DNA of 64,000 nt from assembly GCA_036426205.1 (NCBI GenBank), contig WSYH01001922.1, positions 37,687 through 101,686 of the forward strand. Direction: 5' to 3'. Both the position numbers and the translations under genes were made by a program. The notes under the pieces were generated by a model. The model was not told where the DNA came from and searched no databases. It was given only the letters and a program-made list of their open reading frames with translations. Shown in pieces: positions 51,946-64,000 of this stretch. Source of the stretch: Ascaphus truei. Its lineage: Eukaryota > Chordata > Amphibia > Anura > Ascaphidae. Every line of letters begins with the position of its first letter. Within the stretch, counting starts at the first letter, position 1.

Positions 51946-54900
51946 ATTTTTTATGGCAATGCATTTGTCAGTAGCAGCAAAATAACATAAGTTCTTGTTT
52001 TGCTAAAATCAAGAACTTCCGCAAACAGCATAATGTAAAGGTGCAGCTTTAACTTTTCTATGGTGTTTAATAGTTTCTATGGATGTTTTCAATTCAGAAA
52101 AGGGCAAGTTCATGCTATAGTGTTTTTCATTCAACTGAATGGGCACTACTGCCTCATTAGGCTTGCATTATCCAGCTTATTGCTCTCTTGAGTAGGGGGA
52201 TATGTTCTCTGAGGCAATAAAAGTGGCTTTCAATTATTTTTTTAAGGAAAATCATTGAGAAAAGAAAGGTTCAAAAAAGAAAAAATGTGCTCTCGCTAAA
52301 ACTGTCAGACTTCTATCCACCCCCCTTAACGCTTTAACAGTTATCAGCATTTGGCATTTGTTTTTTCACTCACAATCTATGACAATCCTTCACCCACAGA
52401 ACCCAACACACCTGGGGTTTGCTGGGGTTTAAGTGATCTGACTGGCTTACACAGACCTTCTGCACAGCAGCTTCTCTTACTACTTCTTTGATGGATTCTC
52501 TTTCTTTCGTTTCTGCATTCTGCTTACTCACTGCTTCACTCCATTTTAATAAAGGTAACTAGTTTTCTTGTTGGGTGGTTTCAGAACACTTTGAAGCATT
52601 GTGAGACATGTTCTAGCAATACCTCCCATTTCAAGACTTATTGGTCATGTAGTCTCAACATCTGGATCTCTTTTTCTGGCTGGTGTTTTCCTACCAATTA
52701 TTTTGGGTTGTTAGTACTCAGAAGTTGTCTGACAAGAATTACAGTCCCTTTTCCTCACCGTCACAATAAAACACACATGCATCTTAGAACTAATCACTTA
52801 GTCGGTCAGTCTGTCTGTAAGTCCCCCAAACTCACAGGGAGTGTATTTAATGGAGTCCACTATAATGGACAGGACTGGATAATCTCTTCACTTGCTGGGC
52901 CCTTGATTATATCACGGAAGACCAGAACTTATCGCCGGCATCATGGCACCAGACAGACAGACAAAGAAGACAAAGAAGTTCAAGATATAGTATTTATTTT
53001 AGCTAGAGCCAGCAAGCACAGCACAAAATCACAACCAGAGCTTACACTCACCAACACAGGGAATATAGGGGAAATCCTAGCTACCTAGGTGCCAGACACC
53101 ACTTCCAAGGCTTACCCGGGTCCACAGCCACTCCTGTGGGGTTAGAGACTGTCCGGACATCGATGGTGCTATTTGCGGCAGAGCAGTTTCACATCTCCCA
53201 CTGGAAGTCCTGCTTTCCGCTTCCCCGGAAAAGCTATAGTTCTGGATCACAAAGCAAGTTCAAATATCCTGCTTTGTAGAGCTCTCCGATTAGTCTTTGG
53301 GTGTCTCCGGCACAGCCTCGGAGCACACCGCTTAATCAGTCTACACGACAGGATCAGCATCCACCTCTGGAGTGCTAATTGGGCCCCCTGTTTCAATCTT
53401 CCCCTCAGCCATGGAAAAGCATGGTGACTGATAAGAGCTCTGATTCAGCTCAAGGACCAATCAGGAAGTGAGGACTCGCCTCCATGGACCAATCTGGGCT
53501 GGGGCAGGTTTTCAGAGTTAAATGGCTTTGTGGAGGGCAATTCAAATGGGTCAATGAGCATAGCGCTTACCAGGGGGACTTGGCAATGGCTTCCCGCAGC
53601 CAACAGGATATCTCCCACTGGGCTGATGCTGCTTTGGCTGGGGAGGCAGCAAATGGCTCTGGACTTTGGATGGATGTGCCCTGCTTTCCCACCCCCCCGG
53701 ATTGGTCTCTTTTGTCCCCTGCCTCTCTCCTCCTGTCATATTCTAGCCTGCCGTACCCATGCTTGGCCAACGGGATTTACTGCCGCTCTCTCAATGTCTT
53801 GTTCTAGCCATAGTTCCTTTCCTTGTCCACAGGGTGTGCTGCTGCTTTCTGTCTGCTCTGGGGTTTGTCTGTCTATCTGTCTCCTCTCGTTGCTCCTGTT
53901 TTCTGTCCTTTATCATTCCTGCTTCCTGTTTGGGTCTTGCCTTTTGTTTTGTGTCAGACTTCTATGCCCATGTTTCTGTCTCTGATCCTGATCTGTTCCT
54001 GTACCAGTCCTTTTCTGTATTTGAGTTCTGTTAATTGTAAAGGCCCCTGCTTGTAATCTGGCTTGTCTCTGTTTGTTCCCTGCTCCCTGATCTCAGTCCC
54101 TTCTCCCTGGTCTCAGTCCCTGCTCCCCCTGCCCAGTTCCTGCTCCCCTGTCCTGCTCCTGCCTTCCTGTTGCCGAACCTCTGCGTGTAGCCCATGACGA
54201 TCCTACTTGCTGCCTGCCTTCGACACCTGCTTGCCCACGACGATCTGACTTGCGCTTGCCATCGACCTCAGCCCGTGGCCCCAGCAATCTTTGCCTGCTC
54301 CCGCTGTTCCGGCCACCGATGTCCTACCCGCTCCTGGAGTCTACCCCGTGACACCTCCCCATCCAGAATTAGCAGCAGCCATTTTCTCTGGGGACAGATA
54401 GCACTGAAAGGTATCTTTGCGGATATATCACTGTCTGCCTCAGTCCCCCCTGGATCTCACGGAGGTGATCAGAGACTGTGTAGCCCTCTCAAGTGGTGAT
54501 GCTAGCAATCCACTAGCAATCCTCCCCAATCTTGTTATAGTATGGTCCTTGCAGAGGTAGGTAATCACACAAAGAGATGTGTGTATAAAAAGGTGTTTAT
54601 ATAATAAAACAATTCCCCAAAATGTTGCCACTCTAGGCGACCAGCTTATTTGCCTAGTGGTTAAATCTGCCCTGAGTGTTCTCTTCATTAGTAGTCACTA
54701 GCAAAAATCACTGATCTCCTGGTGCAATACCTATTCTCTGAAGCCTACTGTATGAAGGCTTCTACTTTATGGTGTTTAACTCAGAGCGCCTCCAAACAAC
54801 TCTCTTGTAGAAAGATCTCTCATAACCATCATGTTGGAAATGTTTTTTTTTTTTTTGTGACTCTTAGGTTGGCATTTCTGAGAATCCTGAATCTTTCACA

Positions 54901-55348
54901 CAATAGCTCTGCAAAAATTATCTGGTCTATCAGCCCCTTAAGCTCATACATTTCCTCATTCTATCTTATTCACATCTTTAGGAAAAATGTCATGGTGGCT
55001 CAGCAAGCAGTTAGGTTCTTATCTTTTACCTGGCACAATCCCTAAGTTCAAACAATAAAGTTTACACAAGTCATTCACATCTTGTTGTTTGAGTTTCATG
55101 TTCAGGGAATGCATAGCAGTATGCCTCTTACAGCTCCTATTTTATGCGTGATGTGAACGATTTAAAACTTTTTTTTATATTTTTCCATGATTAGTTACAA
55201 TTTGTTTAGTTTACCCTTCCTGGTGCTTTCTCAAGAGCTTGGGACGAATGTAAGTATTAGGGAGAAGTCTTTATAAAAGCAGATGTGGATAGCATATTTC
55301 CTTGCCACACCTTGATAAGGGGAACTATACACACAGCAGAAATCAATT
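51946..55348. other. Noncoding, nothing firmly recognised
   Basis: I see no protein motif. 53560-54360 is CT-rich with repeated CTGCTCCCTG/CAGTCCCTG phrases and the open frames there are of that composition; it resembles LTR U3 sequence but lacks ends. 54840 has a T-run. A diverged repeat or solo LTR may be hidden here. Confidence 0.4.
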
Positions 55349-55356
55349 CTCTAGGA

Positions 55357-55700
55357 CAGTGGTGTGCAAACAGGGGCACAAGATTTTTTTTTGGGGGGGG
55401 GGGGGGAGCCGTGGGCTGTTGCAGAGCTCCCGCGCTCTTCCTCATGGCATTTAAATTAATGCTGAGGGACCGCGCGAGTCCTCTGCAACCTCTACTTACC
55501 AGGATTCAGCCGGCTTCAGGACGCGTGACCATGGCAACGCGGCATCAAATGATGCTGCGGGGTCATGTGATGTCACAGATGCCTTGGTAACATGACGTCA
55601 AATGACGCCACAGGTCATGTGACGGTGAGGTAAGGAGGGGGGCGCACAACGGAGAAGAGCAGGCATGGTGGGCACAGCAAAAAAAGTTTGCGCGCCCCTG
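55357..55700. mobile_element. Non-autonomous hAT element (344 bp)
   Basis: Left end CAGTGGTGTGCAAACAGGGGC, right end read inward CAGGGGCGCGCAAACT, flanked by the 8-bp duplication CTCTAGGA / CTCTAGGG (55349-55356, 55701-55708). An 8-bp duplication and CAG...GCAAAC ends are typical of hAT. No transposase. An internal G-run lies at 55392-55408. Confidence 0.85.
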
Positions 55701-55708
55701 CTCTAGGG

Positions 55709-56566
55709 TATATGTATCAAGGCAGTTTTAGAGCAAAATTGGGGTATTTTCAGCCTTCGGTAAGGTGTCAAAGTACTTTGCTCTAATTTTACCCTGTCTG
55801 CTCTATCTTGCGAGTTGGAAAGTATAGATAGAAGGAGTTGTGTGAGGAGTTTCATGGTGCACAGATTATAATGAGATGTGTCACATTCTGCCCCAAAATT
55901 CTCCAGATCTGAAGTGGCGTAAGTCTAACATTCTGCACCACACGTAAGAAACAATTTATTATATATGACGCAAATGGAGCAACGCATCAAAACATAGTGA
56001 AAAAAGAAAAATATTGTGATAAAGCGCTAATGCCTTAAAATGTATCAATATAATTATTGAATGTGATTACAAATTACCCTTAAAAATAAAGAGCTAGGCA
56101 GCCTGATAAAAAGTGACGGATACAAGTCACTTAAGTACAACAAAATAACACAATAATACCGGCGCCTATAAACAATACTATAAAACACCTAATGTGATTA
56201 CTGACCAAAATACAGTCCAGCCCTTTAGAATCCAGACAAGGTCACAGAAGTCTTGATAGTTGTCTCATAGCATGCGGGAAAATGCAAAAGAGAATATCAT
56301 AGTGCAACACTGATAAATAATAATAAAATTAAACACAAAAACAATAACATAAAACACAGAATAGCTAAACATATACTGGTGACATTTTAATAAAAATACA
56401 CAAAATCATTTAAAACATAATTGCACAAGCTACTGGTGAACTCCTCCGGGGGGTTAAAACAGGAATCCTACTCACAGAATTGTGGAAGGTAACCAGCATT
56501 CAGCAGCATTCAGCAGAATCTGGGACTGAAAAAGCACCATGTTCCGTGGAAAATCTATGATGTGTA
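55709..56566. other. AT-rich noncoding interval
   Basis: No ORF or repeat ends recognised; rich in AATAATA-type stretches. Confidence 0.5.
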
Positions 56567-57319
56567 TGTAACACATATCTCCCCCCCCCCCCCTGGGAGA
56601 TTTTGCTGCTACATGGAGTGTGGTGGTGCATACCTGCTGGCTCACAGTTAATCTGAGTCTCCCGCATGGTGGTAGGGGATGTCAGAACAGGTTTCTGGGG
56701 TAATAACTGATTCGTACCCACGGTGACAGCGCCTCCATCTCTTAAAGGCCCCAGGGATGTGGGGAGCAATCCCTTGTAAGATAACTTATTTATCCTTCCA
56801 CTGATAGATTGCAGTCTCAGGCCGAAAGGTATAGTAAAACAGGAACACTTTATTGCACACTGCAGATTGCACAGTATACACAACAACAAGAACTTATTAG
56901 GGCCTTCACCCTCAGGATGTGTCCCTGGACATTCACTCCAGGCCTAAGGCACCTGAAGCAGTTCTAGCTCTTCCCTTACCCCCTGGTGGAGTAAGAGGAA
57001 CAGTCTCCCACTCCATTCCCCTAAAGGAGGGATTACAAACTAGCAGAGCCCTGCACAGTTATTCAGGTAGACCAGCCTCTCTCAAGGGTAGAGGCACAAC
57101 TGCTGAATTTGGTAGTGCAGCCCCTTAAGTACAGGAAAAGCAGGAACCAGGTCTGAGTCCCTGATTGGACACAAGGCCTAGTTGCACCACCTCCCCTGTG
57201 ACTCACTGAAGCTGCAGGGGGTGGGGAAAACCCATGATTAGTCCTGGCAGACCTGTCCTTACTAGGGCGTACTGCCAGGAGAAGGGCAGACTGCTAGCGA
57301 GAAACCAGCCCTGGCTACA
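56567..57319 (-). repeat. Solo LTR related to element A
   Basis: On the minus strand it starts TGTAGCCAGGGCTGG, contains AATAAAG (near 56850), and ends with a long G-run and ATATGTGTTACA. It is flanked by TGTA on both sides (56563-56566, 57320-57323), a 4-bp duplication. The TGTAGCC start and G-run/TGTGTTACA end are shared with the LTRs at 10574 and 13932. Confidence 0.72.
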
Positions 57320-57449
57320 TGTATATCATCTATGTATTTGAATAGCAAAAAAAGGGGTACAAATGGTGGTCACTGCTTCCCCGAATCCTCGGAATCAACC
57401 AAGCATTAAGTTAATAAAAATATTATTTATTCATGAAAAAATGAGAAAG

Positions 57450-57523
57450 CATACAAGGTGTACAGCTCTAACGCGTTTCGTCTCCATAGAGACGAAACAC
57501 GTTAGAGCTGTACACCTTGTATG
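57450..57523. repeat. Near-perfect 35-bp-arm palindrome with hammerhead 3' halves
   Basis: CATACAAGGTGTACAGCTCT... reads back inverted around the centre CATA (57485-57488). Each arm contains GTCTC or GAGAC followed by GAAAC[AG]CGTT, the 3' half of the hammerhead-like family, without a CTGAnGA core. Confidence 0.8.
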
Positions 57524-58603
57524 TGTAGCCATGCTTCCTATCGCTAGCAAGCCGCTACTCTGTGCTGTGTTACCTGTAGGCTCGCAGGGCCTAAGTCTCT
57601 GCCACGGAGAGCCTGGGGTGCGCGCAATATCTATAACGGGTGCAGCGCCTCCACCTGCGACAGCTCCCGCCAACGGGGGAGTGGATCTTCGCAGGACGTA
57701 TATGCAAGAAGTACACTCACACAGCCAAGTTCTATAACCAACCTCCTTTACTTGCAGATAAAGCTCACATTAGGTACATACCATAACATCCCAATATATA
57801 TATATATACTTTATAACACGCCACGGCGGATGCCAACACTATCTTGCGCCACGGTGGACGCCCCACAATCATGCACCACGGCAGATGCCAACACTGCCTC
57901 CCACACCCTCCACTGGGTGATCCCACCCCGTGTCCGATCCTTAATGGATTAGTCCTCCCGCTCACTGTAGGCCACTATGTGTGTGTATGGGTGACTGCGC
58001 AGCCACTGTGTCTCGAATGAATAATTGGTACCGTTGGTGCACTTGTTGAAATACCTGCCAAGCACTCCAGTGCTCGGGACTGCTACGGTCTTCACAAAGA
58101 GTCTCTGTAAGTCGACACCGTTCCTTCCCTCTCAAGCTCGAGGGTCTGGGGCGCTCCCACCCGGACTCAGGCAACAATAAGCGGGGTCTGAGCCCAGACC
58201 TCCCACTCGATAGTATAGTCCCGATCAAGGTATAAAGATACTACGGGAACAGGAACCTCACTAGGGCGATCCCTAGCTCAGCTTGTCTCTACCTTGACTC
58301 AGGGCTAACTAAGGCCTGGGGCACATGGCCTGCGCCGGGGCGGATCAACCTCCCCTACACAGACACTCCCCCTCCTCTCCAACCAGCTCTAACTCCACGT
58401 GCGTGCAACCACCTCCCTATATCTACTCCACCTCCACAGCCCATTGGCTCAACTCTCTCACCTGACCCTTCCCGCGGGGCTGCTGGGACAAGGGTCTGCT
58501 ACCTCCCACCAATTAGCACTCTCCTCCTTCGCGGGCTTTGCAACTCCCTCTGTGCAGGCGCAACCTCCCGATCTTTCAGGGTGAATAAGGGGTCACGGCT
58601 ATG
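57524..58603 (-). repeat. Probable 3' LTR of gypsy4
   Basis: On the plus strand it would run from TGTAGCCATGC to CACGGCTATG, with imperfect inverted ends, next to a minus-strand purine tract (CACAGGGGGGAGG, 58604-58616). No second copy is in the window, so the limits are inferred. Confidence 0.45.
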
Positions 58604-58692
58604 CCTCCCCCCTGTGGATTCCAACGACCCCGCTTGGACAACGATAACAATACAACCAATTATATAATGAAAAACCGCTAATAAATAGGTCT

Positions 58693-61600
58693 CTAAATCA
58701 ACTTGTACATTTCACTGAACATGATAATAACGGATTGGACGCGATTACGAGCCCACTGCTGAGCCTCATAATGGTGTGCCCCAAAGTGATCATAAGCTAG
58801 CCTCGTTGGAGGCTGACCAGCTATTTGGCTTCTGCGAATGGGTTCTTCAGCTTCCTCTTCTGGAGAGTAGCAATTCTCATCGGGTATTTCCAACTCTGCC
58901 CTTGGGAGGTGGGTAGTTCTATAAAGTCTCTTTGTGGCACAAAGCACGGGCTCTGTGGATCTAGCGGCTGACTCATTGGAGTCAGCGTTTCTGTCATTGG
59001 GCCAAGGGGCTCTTTGCCCGTAGCTCCTCCGGGAGATGCCCCCGCGGCCGGAAGTCCCCTTTGAGAGGTTCCTTCCCGTGGATCTTCCAGAGTTTCCTCA
59101 TCCCCGACTTCTTCTCCTGATGACACTTCCCCACTCAGGGGGATGTAGGCAACTCCAAGTTTCCTTCTTCTATTTGGGGAATAGGGAGCAGATGATTATG
59201 ATGCCACGTCTTTATCCGGCCCCCCGAGTCTTTGATGCGGTAGACTGGAAGGCCAGGCAATTGAGAAATCACTTCGTACACCCCCTCCCGCCATCTGTCA
59301 GCCAACTTATGTTTTCCCGGTACACTCAGGTTGCGGAGAAGTACGGCATCACCAGGTTTAATGTCCCTATGTTTCACTTTGTGATCATAAAGCCTTTTGT
59401 TCCCGGCATTCAGTTTTTCAGCTGATCTCTCGGCTTGCCCATATGCCTTCTGTAGGTTCTCCTGTAATCTTTGCACATAGCGAAAATGGGTAGTATTGTG
59501 TACCCCATCGGTGGAGACTCTCAACTGTATTTCCACTCGTAAACGGGCTTCACGGCCGAACATGAGAAAGTAGGGCGAGAACCCGGTAGATTCGTGGCGG
59601 GTGCAATTATAAGCATGGACAAGAGTCTCCACATGGTGACTCCATTTAGTCTTCTCTACACCGGTTAGCGTGCCCAGTATGTCCAGCAGAGTGGGATTGA
59701 AACGTTCGGGTAAAGCATCCTCTTCTGGGTGGTAAGGGGTAGTACAGTACTTTTTGATGTGTAGGAGGTTCAGCAATTCTTTTATTAGCTTACTTTCAAA
59801 GTCCCGTCCTTGGTCAGAGTGCAGACGTTGAGGAAGTCCATAATGCATGAAATACTTCTCCCAGAGTACCTTAGCCACCGTAATGGCTTTTTGATCTTTG
59901 GTCGGAAAGACCTGGGCGTAGCGGGTGTAATGATCAGTGATGACCAGCACGTTCCCTATGCCATGGGTGTCGGGCTTGATGCACAAGAAGTCCGTACAGA
60001 CTAAATCCATAGGTCCCGTACTTTTTAGGTGGCCAATGGGGGCAGCTCTAGTGGGCAGAGTCTTGCGTTGGATACACCGCACACACCTACGACAGTGATG
60101 CTCCACGGATTCTCTCATTTTTGGCCAAAAAAATCTATCCCTCACTAGTCCAAAAGTCTTGTCTATCCCCAGATGTCCGTGTTCATCATGGAGAGCTTTC
60201 AACACTAAGTACTATAGTCTTTTTGGTAACACTAGTTGTCGGCGACCCGGGTGGTCATGATATTTCACCACTCGGTACAACAGCCTATCTTGAATTTCAA
60301 ATTTGTCTGCCTCCCGCATCAGTATACCTCCGACATCCCCCGGAGTCTGGCGAAGTAGGCCCCGTCGATTTTGTCGAATGGCATCACCGATAGTCCCGGC
60401 AACCGGATCTTGTTCTTGGCAATGTACCATATCCTCCCAGGCGATAATTTGATCGGGGGTAACATGCATTCCACTCGGGTCACGATAGGCTTCGGGTATT
60501 GCGGTAGAGGTGCACCCTAGAGAGTCGGCTACCCGCAATTCTGAAAAGGCAACTTGCTCATCTATGATGGCAGCCGTGCAACAGAGCGCTCTTATCCCTG
60601 GCCCAGGAATCTCTTCCCACTGATCTCCGTCGGGTGTAGGGGTCAACCCCGGTCGCCTTGACATGGCGTCTGCTCCAATGTTCAAGGGCCCAGGTTTGTA
60701 TTTCAAGGTGAAATTATAATTGAAGAGCACGGCCAACCAGCGATGTCCAGCCCCATCAAGTTTGGCGGAGGTCATGATGTAGGTGAGAGGATTGTTGACG
60801 GTGCGCACCTCGAACGACACCCCGTACAGATAGTCCCGAAGTTTGTCCACTATGGCCCACTTAAGGGCCAAGAACTCGAGCTTGTGTACCGGATAATTCT
60901 GCTCACTGGCCGTGAGACTACGGCTGATATACGCTACGGGTCGCAACCCCTCAGGGTATTTTTGGTGCAACACGGCCCCTAGGCTACTCAGACTGGCATC
61001 CACGTGTAGGATGTAGGGTTGGTCGGGGTTGGCGTAGGCCAAGACCGGAGCAGCCGTCAGGCTCTGCTTCAAGTCGTGGAAGGCTTGGTCGCACGCGGGG
61101 GTCCATTTATCCCCGAAAGGCTGTCTGGCAGAGTTGGTCTTCTGACCCGCCTCTGACGGGTATATTCTGAGCAGGCTGTTGAGGGCTTTGGCCCTACATG
61201 AGTACCCCTCCACAAATCTGCGATAGTAGCTGCAAAATCCCAGGAATGAGCACAACTCCCCCACTTTCTCCGGGCGAGGCCAGTAGACGACAGCTTCTAT
61301 TTTGGCGGGATCAGTGGCAATTCCTTCGCCGGACACTATGTGTCCTACGTACGTCACTGAGGTCCGGCAGAACCGGCATTTGTCCAGAGAGAGTTTGAGG
61401 CCTTCTTGGGACAGTCTATCCAGTACCTTCAAGAGACGTACCTCGTGTTTTTCCAATGTTTTCCCGAAGACTATTATGTCATCCAGGTACACCAGGCATT
61501 CTAGGGGGTTGAGGTCCCCCAGCGTCTTCTCTATTAACCGCTGGAAGGTGGCTGGTGCCCCGCATATGCCTTGGGGCATGCGGGTGAACTGGTAAAACCC

Positions 61601-62030
61601 AAGAGGGCAGACGAAGGCTGTCTTTTCTTGATCCTCGGGGCTCATAGGGACTTGATAGTACCCGGACCGTAGGTACAGTACGCTGAACCACTGGCTCCCG
61701 TGTAAGGTATCGAGGATCTCCTCTATGCGGGAGAGGTTATACTGGTCCGGCACCGTCCGATTGTTCAGCGTCCGATAATCTACACACGGTCCCACGGTTC
61801 CATTTTTCTTTCTCATGACTACTATAGGAGAGGCGTAGGGACTTCGGGATTCTTTGACAATCCCGGAGGCCTCCATGTCATTGATAGCCGCCCTCACATC
61901 CTCCACATCCCTGGGAGCGAGTCGTCGAGAGCGCTCTCTGAAGGGCTGCTCATCCGTCATCCGAATGGTGTGCTGGCGGTTGCGACTACACCCCACATCC
62001 ATCTCCCTTGTAGAGAATACGGATCATCTC
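58693..62030 (-). pseudogene. pol: Gypsy4 pol: RT, RNase H, integrase
   Basis: RT: SGIVKESRSPYASPIVVMRKK (61840), VDYRTLNNRTVPDQY, MPQGICGAPATFQRLI (61570), CLVYLDDIIVFGKT (61500). Motif A reads FSVLYLRSGYYQV (61690) instead of LDLRSGY, so the catalytic Asp is replaced by Tyr. RNase H: LHVDASLSSLGAVLHQ (61010). Integrase: HDEHGHLGIDKTF, CRRCVRC (60080), CTDFL, HSDQGRDFES (59810), LPERFN (59700). A TGA at 62024 and a TAG at 60212 are in frame with the whole; after 59137 the C-terminal tail continues in another frame (59126-58693). RT to integrase is otherwise one frame of more than 950 codons, so the damage is mostly point mutations. Confidence 0.92.
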
Positions 62031-63440
62031 TGTTCCAGTTGCACCCGTAACCGTTCCTTCCAGGCTCCTGGCAACTCGAACGAGTCAAAATCGAAGTCTA
62101 GAGCCGTCCCTGTTCCTTCCACTCGGGTCGTGTTTACTTGCACGGCTTCTTCCACTGAACTGACAGGATAGATCCTTCCTATCCGCTGCCCCACATCGAT
62201 GGCCAGGGGGAAGGGCGATAGATTCTGTACCATCGCGTCAATCCGTCGAGGAATGGCGGCATGCCAATGGCGGAATTCGGGTATGAGCTGATACCCTCGC
62301 CGTACATCCTCCCCTGGGGTACTCTCTAGCGAGAATTGCTGGTCTTCGGCTAGGCGCTCCGCGTAAGCACACCAAGCGGGAATTCTTTGCGTTTCTCCGG
62401 GGAAAAGCCGTGTCAAACCCCTCCGTCCGCAGAACAACAGCCCGTAGTCATCCGAAGGAGAGGGGGCCGGGGCTGGGTCTGCTTGAACCAATTGCAGCTG
62501 TAGGCTTGACATGGGGAGCTCTTTAGTCTCGTGTAGATAGGCCCGGATGACCGCTTGCACAATATCAACATTGGTACCGAGTATAATAGGGTACTTGGGG
62601 GTGTCTCGGGGTTCCAGACACACCAAGGCGTCCACCTTCATGGGGTGAGATTTTCCTGTGTTGAGCTGTTGTATTTCCAAATCCACAGTCACTAACCCAT
62701 CGATGGGGTAGTTGTCATTGCTTAGCCCGCCTACACTGGCGACACACTTTATTCGAGCTCGGCTAGTCCCACGAATTCGGGTATACCCGGGTGTAATGAG
62801 GTTTGTGACTGTTTTCTGCCCGAGTGCATTGAGGTATTTTCCAGGCAGGGATTGAAGCATTTTATTCCCGCTGGCTGCAATACTGCACAGTATATATATA
62901 TACACTGCATTACAATTCATGAATTTATGCCATCTGGTAGACACGCGAAGCATTGCAGCCTATTAAATCCTAAACATTATCATTTAACAGATCAGCCGCC
63001 CGTCAGCCAGGCATGAACCCAGGCTGGGAAGGCAAACGCAACGGGGCTTGTCAGAGGTGAGGAGCGGCGCATTCCAGGTATCTGCCAGGTACATACTGGG
63101 TATTTGCTCGAATAAAGTGTGTCGGTGCAGTACCTTGACATGGTCAGCCGGTCGCAGCAGACGCTTTTGAAGCTCTGTATATGATGGTGACTTGGGATCC
63201 GGTGTCTAGTAGTGCAGAGGAGTAGATTCCATCCACTAGGACCCGGATCAATGCTACCGGTCCCACCCGGCTACCATCTTCTGCCGGCTCTGCCCCTCCA
63301 GAAGGGGTCCCAGCCTTGTCAGTATCTGTCGCATATACTCTGCAGACCATAGCCTGGGGCGGGAAATTCTTGGGGGAGGGACTCAGACGTCGAGAAGTGC
63401 CCAGGCGACAGTCGTAGGATAGATGCCCCATTTCCCACAT
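62024..63440 (-). pseudogene. Gypsy4 protease and linker, split by a MITE
   Basis: The active-site part LVDGIYSSALLDTGSQVTIIY (DTG motif) lies at 63220-63160, the second half with TPKYPIILGTNVDIVQ at 62610-62570, and the MITE 62734-63130 sits between. The frame after the MITE happens to be open back into it, producing a fused ORF from 62953. The linker to RT includes MVQNLSPFPLAIDVGQRIGR. Upstream, a frameshift separates it from gag. Confidence 0.85.
62734..63130. mobile_element. TA-flanked MITE (397 bp), copy 2
   Basis: Inverted copy of 36164-36563, ends with GACACACTTTATTCGAGC, TA at 62732-62733 and 63131-63132. Inserted in the protease region of gypsy4. Near identity to the other copy suggests recent amplification. 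Confidence 0.88.
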
Positions 63441-64000
63441 TTATAGCATGACATATCTCTGGGGGTAGTCCGGCGATCAGGCGGAGGTGATGGCCGTTCC
63501 GTGTAAGGCAGTTTCTCTGAGCCAGGCTTGTCCGGTGGCTCCTCCTTCTTTTCAGTACTTCCTTTGGGTTTAGTGCTACCGCTAGTTTTCGGCTTCTGAG
63601 GGGAGTTCAGCATTAGATGCGTCTCGTGCTCTTTCACCTGTTGCAGGAGTTGGATGAACGAAGGGGGGCTCCCTTGTGAGGTGATCACGAATCATGCTGG
63701 CTATTGGGTGGGTGGGACTGGATCCGCAGAGGTACTGCTTACGGAGATATTCATCCATTTGTGAGGGCAGCACATATTTATAATGCAGCAACGGCCCGAG
63801 AGATATTTGCACGTTGTGTATATAGGCGGACAGCTCTTCCCCCTCTCTTTGATTTATGGCACAGTACTTGGCCCACAACGCACCATCATCCTCTTCCGCG
63901 CTATAGGCTTCTTCCAGGAACTCTATCATCAAGCGGGAGGTTAGATCGGGGTATTGTGTGTTGAAAAACCTCCTATGGCGCTGAGGATGAATGGATGGAA
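63383..64000 (-). pseudogene. gag: Gypsy4 gag (partial, PNMA-like)
   Basis: Reading in from the edge: FLEEAYSAEEDDGALWAKY, REGEELSAYIHNVQISLGPLL, MDEYLRKQYLCG (63900-63730), a basic/Pro-rich linker, then MSCYKCGKWG (63450) continuing in another frame as GHLSYDC, together a C-x2-C-x4-H-x4-C zinc knuckle broken by a frameshift. The short helical capsid pattern is like PNMA/gypsy Gag. The N-terminus lies beyond the window. Confidence 0.75.

Larger units (their letters stand above)
57524..64000 (-). mobile_element. Gypsy4: Ty3/gypsy element with PNMA-like Gag, incomplete at window edge
   Basis: Minus strand, from gag at the right window edge through protease, RT, RNase H and integrase to a probable 3' LTR. 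Its proteins are quite different from the sushi-type copies: no chromodomain, an integrase with a long C-terminal tail, and a Gag of the PNMA/Arc-like sort. Two in-frame stops, frameshifts and a MITE inactivate it. The 5' LTR lies outside the window. Confidence 0.88.

Noticed and set aside
53484..54056. Hydrophobic ORFs resembling membrane proteins
   Set aside because: Leu/Ser/Cys runs arise from CT-rich DNA. Overlapping open frames in all registers argue against a gene.
1..64000. Host protein-coding exons, tRNA or rRNA genes, CRISPR arrays
   Set aside because: I looked for conserved domains, cloverleaf A/B boxes and regular spacer arrays and found none that I could support; the ORFs with family motifs are all mobile-element derived.

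Overview
This is a stretch of large-genome vertebrate DNA, most likely from an anuran amphibian, made almost entirely of transposable elements. I could support no host gene, tRNA, rRNA or CRISPR array. The amphibian call is an inference from the mixture: several Penelope-like elements (PLEs) with GIY-YIG endonuclease, sushi-ichi type Ty3/gypsy chromoviruses with PEG10/RTL-like Gag, a DIRS-type reverse transcriptase (RT) fragment, a CR1-type LINE ending in (ACTATGTA)n repeats, an endogenous retrovirus (ERV) and many small inverted-repeat elements.

Layout. 1-1345: CT-rich DNA and a 0.7-kb palindromic element. 1346-7013: a complete but dead minus-strand sushi-type gypsy element with a GGTTT target duplication. 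7146-10573: a solo-LTR-like block, a DIRS fragment, microsatellites and a PLE-end repeat that hosts a Harbinger-like MITE. 10574-15243: a non-autonomous LTR element (element A) with a threonine-tRNA primer site and an unfamiliar Cys-rich ORF. 15244-31202: a nested stack. PLE2 (minus strand) has an inverted terminal arm split by gypsy2 and by a CR1 LINE; the LINE is split by PLE1 (plus strand, 15-bp target duplication); the PLE1 ORF is split by a 328-bp MITE; and a 973-bp ribozyme-bearing element sits in the gypsy2 LTR. 31203-35199: PLE ends, a PLE RT fragment, a pogo-like end and tandem repeats. 35200-40808: an ERV reduced to LTR, a nucleocapsid fragment and an envelope fragment. 40803-43969: gypsy3. 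44016-49044: an LTR element (element B) whose internal region encodes a long coiled-coil protein instead of gag-pol. 49045-51745: an LTR scrap and two fused PLE fragments ending in a ribozyme motif. 51746-57319: mostly unassigned DNA with one hAT MITE and one solo LTR. 57450-64000: a second kind of gypsy element (gypsy4), running off the right edge.

Three things stand out. First, a hammerhead-ribozyme-like motif (CTGAnGA, stem II, GAAA, minimal stem III) recurs at least seven times; stems I and II change sequence between copies but often stay complementary, and two copies follow a GGGTATATAAGG TATA box. Second, elements A and B are LTR elements with proper primer sites and polypurine tracts but non-retroviral cargo ORFs. 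Third, the nesting gives a relative age order: PLE2, then gypsy2 and CR1, then PLE1, then the MITE. Nearly all coding regions are broken; only the PLE1 RT-endonuclease frame (27468-29722) is open throughout with its catalytic motifs.
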